Of a DNA stretch of 64,000 nucleotides, positions 27,101 to 39,100 are shown in pieces. This DNA is from Zhengitettix transpicula (taxonomy: Eukaryota; Arthropoda; Insecta; Orthoptera; Tetrigidae), in the NCBI GenBank assembly GCA_037074705.1, contig CM073590.1:96252447-96316446 (forward strand), given 5' to 3'. The notes beneath the pieces are model-generated. The model saw nothing but the letters and a program-made list of their open reading frames with translations, searched no databases and was not told the DNA's origin. Positions within the stretch are counted from its first letter, which is position 1. Each line of letters opens with the position of its first letter. Position numbers and translations under genes: made by a program.

Positions 27101-30100
27101 TTATATGCTGAATTAATGAATGTGGACAGGAAAGAGAGACAGAGAGTGACAGGCATAATTTAAATTGAGAGTGGTGCCACCATGTAGGAAAGTAAACAGC
27201 ATGTCATAATTTCAAGGGTCTAAGCCATCTTCCTAAAGACAGAACAGGACTGCTTCTCATGTTGGCCAACTGGCATCGACTCGAGGTGCAATCGTGTACT
27301 GTATTGAGGAAGGTGACTTAGGTCCTTGACTATTGGGATATATAATGCCTAGACAACACTGGGCAATGAGCTAGTTGTGATTATAGTCTTGTTATTATAA
27401 ATGGAAGGGTATTATTATATTATATAGGGATATTAACAAACTCAAAAATTAATCCAAAATAAACACATTTTAATGAATAAGAAAGATATCCAATTCAGAC
27501 AAAAAAGTGATAATATAAATACAACACAACGTTTCTGGGATCCTTGTCCCTTTCGTTTTCAAAAGCTTTTGAGTTTTGTCAACTGACAAGTGCAGTTGTC
27601 ACTCTAGGCTCTTCTTCGCACCTGACCAAAGGAACAAGAATCCAAGAAATATTGTGTGGTATTTGTATTATCACTTTTTTTTGTCTGAATTGGCTTTCTT
27701 TCTTATTCTTTATTTTCAATCAGACATATTTTTTTTTAATTTTAAACACATTTTATTATAGGTATTTATATTATTTTTCTATCAAAATTTTCTAATTAAA
27801 GAAAACTGGAAATGAGCATTTGGTTATTTTGTGACAGTGTTGAGCTCAGATATATTACTGTTCCAATATTACATAATACTCAATAAACTCTTATTGAGAT
27901 TAACAGTATATTAACTGTTGAAAGTAGAAATAAAACCTTTTTAGACTTGTTTAAAATTAAATATATTTGTAGGTAGCTTTCAGCAACTAATGGACCATAA
28001 TCATCCTAAGACATTTAATAATTGAAAAACCAAAACAATTTTACTTCGTAATAACAGAAAATATTCTCATGTTCTACAACACTCCATCTGATCAGTCTAA
28101 AAAGGTTTTATTTCTGTTTTCAAATGTCAACATTTAACAATCAATCAACCTAATACAATGTATTAACTGTACATTTGTGTTTATTTAATATGTCAGTATT
28201 ACACATTTCAAAATATAAAAAGTATTCTAATGATATTAAAAAGGCATGCTCTATTAAAGAAAATTGTATTATTCCAAACACCAATGTGAAAGTAGGAATG
28301 TATTACTGTACAAATAGAATTATGAAATGAATTGTTTAAAAGAAATCTGTCTCAAAGACATTTGTAGCACAGAACATCTATAATATGTATTAGTATTAGG
28401 GAGAAGATAGTTCCTACTTAAAGCTACAAATATTAAGGGATTACCAGAAGTTTAGGCTTGAAAGAAAATATGTTTGACCTCATTTAAATATTGTTATAGA
28501 ATTAAAGAATAATGTTTTGTCAAAATACTGTTACTATTTCATCTTTATGGTTTAGTGTAATAACTTAATTACTTATTTCCTTCCAAGTTATATATTATGT
28601 TAATTCTGAGTAATATATATCATTAGTAATGAAAAACAAAATACATGTTATTAAGTATCTATTGATATTTGAAATGAATAAATAATCGTACTTTTAAAAT
28701 AAAAATATCGGGGTTCAATGAAAACTAGTTCTCAAGCTGTTTCTGTGAATTATACATGCTGAAAGTATAACATAATCATAAAAATTAATGACTTGGAACA
28801 CATCCTTGAAGCCCATCTGCTCAATAGAGTGTATTATGATATAATACTATGTGTGAAATTTGCAGATAAAGTATATCTGTTCATAAAGACTACAAGCTAA
28901 ACTGAGTCACTTGAAATATAACAAATGCTATGATCATTGCATGGTATCAATAACATCCATCTTTAAAATATTCTGAAATGGAAAACAAGAATGCAATGGC
29001 ATATATAAATCTGATTAAATCATATACTCAAGTGGAATTGTTTAAATTATCAGTGAGAAATTAGACACCTCCTAAAATTTGATGTTGCAATATGTTATAT
29101 AAGTAATTTAATCTAACTAGTATTCTTTAAATCATTGCATTATATTCAATAAAGAAATGTTATTTATTTAATTTTTTGTTAAGGTTGGGAAAAGAGACTT
29201 TTCTTGAACTAATTTAAAACACTGGCTGCTTATGTTCAATGAGATTCGTTCCTTCAGATATGTGTGTGTGTCTTTCTGTTCTTTCTCCAATTCCAGGGAA
29301 ACAATGGAAAATAGAAAAAAAAATCATAATCACATGAGGAAATGTTTTGGAAAGTAACTAGTAGAAATCTGCAGAGTAAAAAATGTATAGCATTCACAAA
29401 TTATATAGTCTTGTATACTCTGGATTTGTGAAACAATTGCAAAAAAGTAGTACAGGATTTGAATACCATAAAAAATTTGAAGATAACAAGGATGACTTTC
29501 ATCATTTATGTAACAGGATCCTTAAAGTAAATATCAATAGGCAAATAAATGTTAGATGGAATACACTTGAAAGAAAGTCTATAATATTCCACTCAAATAT
29601 GCTATTATAAGTAAACAAAAAGTATTTAACAAATAAATACTCAGGTTGACTTGTGAATCAAAAACTAAGACAGAAAAAAAAAACACCAGAATAGTATTCA
29701 AAATGCAAGTATCATGGAGAAGCATGTAATGTGCTACATTTAAAATGAATTTAATAAAATTAGGATGGGATGCATAGTACATCAAGAGCAATATATGATG
29801 AACTGGCCACAGGGAGTTCATTCTCTGAAATGGAACCCATAATGCCATTAGTGTGTCTATGACAGACATTTGATATTAGAACAGAAACATTTTTTAAAAA
29901 AACTGTAGATACTAACTAGGTGAACAGAGCTCAATCTCGAAAAAATATGAGTAACAATAAGAAGTTTTATAGTTAGAAATTCTGAACAGCAAACATTGTA
30001 CTTTGCATTACTAATTGTTATAAAGTGTTATTTAAATGAAACAATCTATGTACATATGTAATATTTTTGGTTTTTAAATCTGATAACACTTTGTCTGCTT

Positions 30101-33100
30101 TATTTCAGTTTCTTTTTGAAAGGATTGGAAAAGTGTATCAATAATCCAGAGGAACTAGGCCCATTGTTTAAAAGATATGAGCGAAAGCTTCATATGTACG
30201 TTGTTTATTGTCAAAACAAACCTATGTCAGAATACATTGTCTCTGAATATGACTTGTATTTTGAGGTAAGTATTGATTCATTTCTATATTCACAAACACA
30301 CACACATACATGTCTGAAAGAGGAATAAATGAGAGAATACTTTATGTGTTGAAAACATTGACAATGTCATCCAAGAGGTTGGCAATAATCATCAGGTATT
30401 TAAAGATGAGCTTTTCCCTATAGCTAATTCAAATTATCTCTTATTCTTTCTTCATTGGTCTAGTTTCAGCTAGTTTGTTACTGTTATCTACATTATATTG
30501 CTGTTCTGCCTATTGAATGGCTATTTTCTTGGCTCCTTCATGATCTGTTCATAACTACAGTCTTTTTTTATAGACCACCTAGTGTCTTCTTAATGTATCC
30601 TTCCCTGGTTCCTAACATTGTATCAGCATAATATTATATTTCAAAGATATTCTGTGACAATTGAAATTTATATCTGAGAGGATTTTTTTAACTTTTACTG
30701 TTTCATTGTTGTGCAATGTAGATTATAGTTGAAGTATACCTTATTTATTTATATGATTGGACTGGGCTAGTAGATATTAGACAAAGTAATAAGTAATTCA
30801 TAGTGACTTCTGCATAAAAAGATTTAATATATTTTGTCATACTTCTTTTGTCTTGCTCCCATTTACAGTGTAGCTGGTGTGGATAATTTGCCTGTGTATG
30901 ACTTAAACTATTGAAACATTTAATGATGAACACAGCAACATACTCACTCTCAACTCACAATAATGATTGACAAAAAATAATGTAACATCTATTTTAGTTA
31001 ATTACCCATGTTGTTAATAGATATTTTTTGTAGGAATTACGACAAAAGTTGGGCCACAAGCTTACATTAGGGGACCTTCTCATCAAACCTGTTCAACGTA
31101 TTATGAAATATCAGTTACTTTTGCGTGATATTTTCAAGTACACAGAAAGAGCACTGCTACAAGCTGAAGTTGAATCTTTGCGTACTGCCCTGAAAATAAT
31201 GCAAGTAGTTCCTAAGGCAGCCAATGATATGATGGATGTGGGTCGCTTAAAAGGATTTGATGTGAGTTAATTTATATTTTACATTTATATAATACATTTC
31301 ATTTAAATCCATAACCAATTTTTCAATCTCAGTCTGTTTTACTTCAGTTTTGGAGATTTATGAATGATTAACTTTATTCACTAAAATGATAATATATTCT
31401 TAAAATGTATTTAAATTTAGAATTTTTGTTATTAAGACTACAATCAAACTGAAACATGAAATGAAAATTGATTTGCTAATTCTTCAACAAATAAATAACT
31501 GAATTATGTTCATAAATCTCTTTTTCTGATTTTGTATCATTATATTTAAGAAATATAACTATGTGTAATTAATGTATATATGCTGAATGCTTTCTACTAA
31601 TATTAATGTTAATCAAAGGAAAATAATTGAACATACCTGGAAAGATGAATACAAAGTAAGATAATTATTGTATTAGTTTTTATTTGTATTATTTCAATAT
31701 ATATTTTCTCAACAAAATGTTGGCAGATTTCTTTTAAATAAATATTTATTAATTTCAAAGAATATAAATGTTAATAAATAAATTTTTTGTATAATACCAC
31801 ACCCTAAATTATAATTTAAATGATTAATAATATTTTTGTCCAATAATTGTTTGTGGTTATATTTACAAAAATACTATTCAGAAAATCAGTCATAATAAAT
31901 TATAACCCTTAAATGATAAATAATATTACATTTCCTTTCAATTATTTTTTGTTCTTGTCTTTTTTCAGGGTAAAATTACTGCCCAAGGAAATTTGCTTCT
32001 TCATGGACCACTTGTATGCTGTGAAGGGAACTCAACTCTTAATTTCAAAGGAAAAGAATTGCAGGTCTTCTTGTTTGAGCAGAACATCATTTTTAGTGAA
32101 GCAGTTGGAAAAAAGACCCAATTTACGAATCCTGTTTATATTCACAAAGCTCATATTCAGGTTGGTATAAATTATAGCACTTTAAAACTATTAATTGTTT
32201 AAAGAATGTTCTTAATGATAAGTTGCCTACTCCTGCACCAGGTCAATAAAATGAGCTTAGAAGAAGTTCCTGATGATGATGACCTGTCCAAGTTTATTAT
32301 TCGATCTACAGATCCTCGGAAGCCTAATCTAGCATATGTGTGTCAAGCATCATCCAAAGAAAATTACGATGAGTGGGTCTCAACAATTAGGAACATTCTC
32401 CAGACGCAGAAAGACTTCCTCAAAGCTATTCAATCACCAATAGATTACCAGAAGAAATTGACCAAAGAGGTGTAAGTATTCAAAATACCCACAGGGTGTT
32501 TTGGATCTTTTTTGAAGAAGTGGACTGGAATGTGGAGTTCAATAATCTCCCTTATTGTAATGATGAGTGACTTCTGTCCAGAAGGCCACCCTGCAGCAGG
32601 CTATTTGTGGCAAGAGTTTTAAGGGACTCTAATGCAAGCATTTATTTAACATTATAAAGATGTAATGACATCTATGAGTACTGGAAATAAGATTTATGAA
32701 TGTTGGAAACTTGGTACTAATGATGATTAGATTTATTTTCACCTCAGTTGTAAGGTGTATTTCCACCTTAATAAGACAGTATATCAACATTTTTGCTAAT
32801 AGTTCGCTACCACAATAGAGATTTTATTTTTATTTTACACTTCTGTAGAATAGTATTCAGAGCTTTGACATTTAGTCAGTTCCGTACATGTGATAACGAC
32901 GATATTTAACACCAAGGACAAAGTTCATTGTATACCAAATCAGTAGGTCTGTAATGTTATAGCTCTGGTATTTACATTTGCTTTCTGATTTACATGTGTT
33001 CCTTAATGATCAACTGCTAGAAGTAGATTCATTTGATTAATCTCAAATAGACTCTTGGGAATTACTATTCCTGAAGCTCTTGCCCTCCTGCCACAGAGAA

Positions 33101-36100
33101 TAGCCTTTTAGAAATCTGGGTACAGTGCTGAATGGAGCTGTTTTGATATACTTTGCTATGTGTGGTTACTTGCCATATTTGTATAGAAAGAATTTGAATA
33201 ACGGGTATGAATCTCACTTTTTTAGAACCTATTATTGCTCCTTTCTGCAGACTTCAGTGAGGTCACAAACTATCATGCTATTATTTTTTGCAGATTATAT
33301 CCATCAACGAATTTCATTTCTATTTTTTGTTACATTCTTAAAGTTCTTAACTTAAAACTAAAAGAATTATTTATTTTACATTATCCCTGACCAGGTGTCA
33401 AAAAAGACAGTGATATTATACTGTACATAATCTGTATGTTTGTACATAATAAATACATAACATTTTCAATAGAATTGGAAATAAATACTTTGTTGTTTCT
33501 CTGATGTAAGAATACTAACAACCTATCCAAATTCCTTTGATAAATACTAAACTTGGGAATTGAAAACATTTTACGCTTTGGGAGTGGGTATCATTTTCCT
33601 TTGATCCCAGGTATTTAATCCTATTCAAGGAATCCTTGGTATTTCATATTTTTGTAATGTTTGATGAAACAGAATGTTTCCACAAAACTGTTATATTTTT
33701 TAAAACTAAATCAGATAATTCTTATTATATTATAAAGGTCTTATGAATGCAAATTAACTTCTATATGGAACTATGTTCATAAACATGTATGAAGCAATGG
33801 GTTGCAACAATCTTTTCTTTTTCAGTTTGTCTACTAGAAAGTTAATTTGATAACTAAACTACCAAATTGTTTTGGTTGTGGGCAGTAAGGATTACTTTTA
33901 ATATTAAAATGTTTGTACTATGCTCAACAATAGATCAAAATCCTTATTATGTATATAAAATCCTTATTATATATATGCATTGATTTGGAAGGGAATGAAA
34001 GGAAAGAAATGGAGATAATGTTTTACCTGAATGTTAAATATTGATTCCATGGTGGATATAACTCCTGAGGTGGATAGATCTAATTTTGAATATCTACGAT
34101 CATTGCTAAAATATGTATCAAAATTATCAAATCAAAACTTTTATTTTCTTGATACAACTTGGTTTTTTTATATATATAATTGGGTAAATTGAATTGTTCA
34201 CCTAAAAAACTGAGACTATTATAGTGCTCATTCAACACACTAACATTATATGTAAAGAACTAGTTCAGATATTTGACTAATAGGCAATTGTGGTTCTCTA
34301 TGGATTTCAGATCAATAAATTTTTTAATTAAATAAAAACATTTAATTTATGTTGCAAATAAAAACAGTAGAACGATATAGAAACCTCTTCTATTCAGATA
34401 ATATTTTCATTGTTGTATAAGAGAAAAAATTTTTAGTTGACGTAGAGTCAAAATTTTACGTTTCCACTATTTAAGAATATGAAATTACGCCAAATTGCTA
34501 TTTTTAATACATTGACAAGGAACAGTTTATTGGTCTCTCTGTTGTAACTGTACTTAGTTTACGTATTAATTTTTTTTAAAACAAAACTAATCATGGTTAT
34601 TTTCTAATAGCTGAAAATATCAATTAATGGATATTTTGAAGTATTTAAGCAGTATATTATCTTCCACTTTTTAATTCCAGTCATCTTGAAGTAACATTAT
34701 GTGATAATTAACAAAAATTAAACCAATAACCTGTAAAGTCTGTTCATTTTTAGACAGCTTTATATGGAACAGTTAAAAATCTTTTTGATATATAAATATT
34801 ATAACATTTGGAGCTTATACTAGTATATTAGGCATGATATTAAATTAATATTGCATTAAAAGGAGATCATGAACATCAGTATTTACAAATAAACTCATCT
34901 TTGTCTGTTATGATAAAGTTTGGGCAGCCAGAATAATATTTTTCCTTAAATATTTTATTCTTATTGAATTAAAATTAAGGAAAAGTTCAATTTTTTCCTC
35001 CACAATTAATGTTTTATTGTAGTGTTTTTGAGATTGCCAATGTTTTTTTAAATAAGTTTATGAAACAACTGAATAAACACACATTTTTGGGATTTAATGA
35101 AAAAGAACTCATATAATCCGAGCATTTATTTTTTGTGTCTGAAACATTACATATTTATACTCATTTCATTGCCAAGATTGATTAAATGAGAGCTTGAATT
35201 CCCATGTTCTTGGTCAAACAAGTGATATAGTATTCGTATCGGAAAAACAAATATCTATATAATAAATAAATGTACTACGATATAAACATTAAGGGACAAG
35301 CAATTAGGGAGAAATATAAGGAATATGAGTCATACTTTTTAAATAAAGCTTATTGAATATATAGAGAAAATGGATGCAACTCCCACGAGCAGCATGCGGT
35401 GTGTGTGTTTACATGTGAACTTTTGTCAAAGTCTACAAGAGAAAATTTTTTTCACATATTGTCCTCAAAATCAAGTTGATCATTTCCAAGAATCATTGAT
35501 ATTAACAACTGTGTGGTATATTACTGCTTGTTCTATTCACATTGTCACAGGCCAGATAGTAATATTGGCTTACTTCTATAAATTCTACTGACTTTCTACT
35601 TTTTAAGAATTTCAATTGTATTTAAATATTTATTATTCACTCTATTTTCAGGATTGGTGAGAATGTATAAAGTGTATAAAGTCATAATATTTTTGGAATA
35701 GCTATAAAATGTATTAAAAACTTAATTTACTAACCATATCTCTTGGGTGTGAAATGATAACATTTTATTCTTTGCTTATAAAAAAACACAAAGACTAATC
35801 ATGACTTTGGCAAAATGAAGACTTCAAATTTGTATGATTAATGATAATCATTTAAATAAAATTAGCAACCTTTTAGTCAGACTAAAGAGTTCTGACTATA
35901 AGGTTGCTAATTTTATTATTTAATTTAAATTATTAACTACTATCTTTGAAACAAAATTGCTTAACACATGGTGTACATGTTCTATGAAGTTCTGAATAAT
36001 ATTAGAAACTAATTTCCGAACAATAAATTGAAATGTTTTGATATGATTAATACATTTTCTAATTCTAGTTTTCATGAAAGTTTACTTTTAAGTTCACAAT

Positions 36101-39100
36101 TCTGCAAATAGTTTTTGAATAATTCTTGTTCAAAACTTAGATTTTAAGTAATTGCAGTTGATGTACTCTATAGTATAAATATATTGTATAATGATTATAT
36201 ACACAAAATGCTTAATTCATTATTTATGTGTTATTAAATTTCATAGTTATTTTATTGGCATAAATTTATTTTAATCATAGAAAAAGTAAGAGAGATTGTT
36301 TTTCAAAAGTTATTAGTTTTTAAAGTTTATCTGACCATCTTTGTAAAAGCTAAAAAAATTTTTAAAAAGTGGAGCAATATTAATAAGCATTTATTAACAC
36401 CAAAATGTGGATACTTTTTGGAGCAAATATATGTTTAAATTTGAAGTCTTATTTAGAACTGAAAGTAAAGTAAGATACAATGGATGTTTAATTGTTTATG
36501 ATATATAGCTGAAATTTAAGTGTAAATATAATGTGTAAGGAAAACATATTAATGTTTTTTTATGTTTCTTCTCAAGTTTTCATAATGGACTGACATTTAA
36601 TCACCAACAATGGTGCAATTTCTTCTAAATTACAACAAAAAAATCATTCATACAGTATTTCTTTCTCCCTAACCAGAAGGAGGTCATATTTACAATCAAA
36701 ATTATAATATGTGTATTTGTTGCTTGTATTCTTACACTATTAATTTGTTGAAATTCTTTTTTAACTATATTGTGAAAAATCCGCCTTTATGTTTCATTCA
36801 TTTCTTTGCATGAGATATTTAAATCTTTTGCATGAATTTTTTTAAGTTAGACTGTTTATTTATTTTATTTTTTCTCCTCCTCCTATTTCATATTAGCTCT
36901 GCTCCAGAATTGTGTTCTGTATGGGCCCCTACACTAAGGAAGAGTATGTCTCACCCTACTTCACAATCCACAAATCAAGTAAATGGAAGACTTTATAAGC
37001 ATCTTGAGAAAGTTTGCACTATTCCTACCCCTGGTACATCAGCTTCCACGCTTCCTGATGCTTACCCGATGCTCAACACTCCAAAGTTTGAAACTGCAGA
37101 TGACAAATATTGTAATTTAAGCATAAATGATGGTCTGTCTACTCCAGAAAAGAATTATGCAGGAAGGACACAGAGCCCTACTAAGATGCGTCTAAATTTT
37201 TTGGAAGGCTTTCGCAATACACTTCGCTCTCGAACTAAAAGTGATGCTACCTGCTGTAATGACTATGATTGGAGTGGGGCCAAAGCCACTTCAGCTATAA
37301 CATCTTCTGAGGAAAAAGCTATCACTAGAAGATGGTCAGAAGCTGGGTCACCTAATGTGGTAAGACCCTTTTATGTGGACCAGCTACATGAAGTTAAATG
37401 GCAGAATTTAGATAGAGAACTAACACTTCATACAGTTGCTTTGTTTACACTAAATTTCCTTATACCTATTTCTTTAGCTGTGCATGTGTATTGCATGTTG
37501 TTGTGCTGGTAGGATTAAAATTTAATAAAAGAACCAAGTTGAACTGCAACTTCATCCAAGTAATTAGACTACTAATATTCTTATTTGGTTAATATGTTGA
37601 AACTAACACACCCTGTAAATTACCAGTTAACATACTTTCTGCCAGTGTAGTGCCTTTTTATAGATACTAGCAGCAAGAATATTTTGGGTGGCCTTTATGT
37701 AATGCAACTCATCAGGGATATGGAATATCATAATCTTCTCTAACTTAAAGGGGTAAGATTTATTTTGATTTTGACTTTTACTAATTTTTTTACTTAGAAA
37801 TGCTTTCCTAAAAAATTGTAGTTGAAAACATTTTTTGTTTGTTTATTCAATGAAGAATACACAAATATATGAGTAAGAATCATTTATCTTTTCTTCAGGG
37901 TGATTCCCCAACATCCCCAGTGATATCACCTGGTTCTGTAGTCCGTGTTACATCTGACTTTCCTGCAATAAGGAGTGATGAGCTATCAGCAACAAGAGGA
38001 GAGCATGTACATGTTGTATCTTTCAGTGTTGAACGAGGTTATTTGGTTCGGCGCAGCTCTGAAGATGGAGTACAAGAAGAAGGTTGGATACCATCCCATG
38101 TATTAGCACAGGTTACGCCTAGGAAACCATGGTCATTCCGGTTTCGAAAGCCTAGTTTTAGTACTGGTGGCAGACGTGGTGAACGCAGATCTTTTGATGG
38201 AGGTATGAATCCTCCACCCATTTTAAACTCCAATGGTCGATTAATTGCTCAAGAAGTTCTTATACCCGAGTGTCCTGTTACCCCACCAGAGTTCAGTGAA
38301 CATTTACATGACTTAAGCATTTCTAGTGGATCAAGAGTTGAGTTACGTTGTTGCTTACGAACTCCTCCTCATGTTTGTGATCTTGGTGATGTAAATATTG
38401 TTTGGAGGAAAAGTTCAAATGTACACAGACTTAATGCTCATGACACTAGTGTTCCGAACATTCTTCGTACAGGTGGGAGATTCAGTATTAGTCTCAATGA
38501 AAATGGAACTGCATTACTGGTAATTGAGAACTGTCAAGCTTCTGATGCTGGGGAATATACATGTACGGCTTCCAATGATGCAGGAAGCGTCACAACATCG
38601 GCATGTCTTTCTATATCAGGTTTGTGACCAGATAATACTATATTGTTAATTTCTTATGCCCTCTCTCTTTATGCAAATAATATCTCCTTTTATTACAAAG
38701 TTTTGAATTGCATTATGGATGGATTTTAGTGGAAAAATGAAAGTCTTTGTTAATAGTTAATATGTAACTAATAATAATATTGAAATATAAAGAAAAATAC
38801 TATAGTATATTAACATGAAATTATTCAAACAACTTTCTAGGTTCTTCTAATTGTAATGGACCCAATCAACCTCAAGCTCAAATTATTACAAATACTAGCA
38901 TTCTCCTACAATGGGAAGGTGATCCCAATAATCGATATATGATAGAGTGCAGCCGACTTCGATTTGGTGATTGGGTTGTGGTGAGCAGCATGATTAGAGG
39001 CTTATCATATATTTTAGAAGGTCTTTTGCCTGGTGAAACATACACATTTAGAGTGGTTATGTGTCTCCGCAATGGAAGTACACTTGTTTCTGGACCCCCA

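Larger units (their letters stand above)
24941..30108 (+). other. 5.2 kb trio intron
   Basis: AT-rich intron. It contains a minus-strand LINE remnant (25.6-26.5 kb), a C-rich anonymous stretch (26.5-27.4 kb), a foldback MITE (27.5-27.7 kb) and a looser inverted repeat at about 27924-28120 (the pair aaataaaacctttttagact / agtctaaaaaggttttattt). Nothing else is recognised. Confidence 0.75.
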
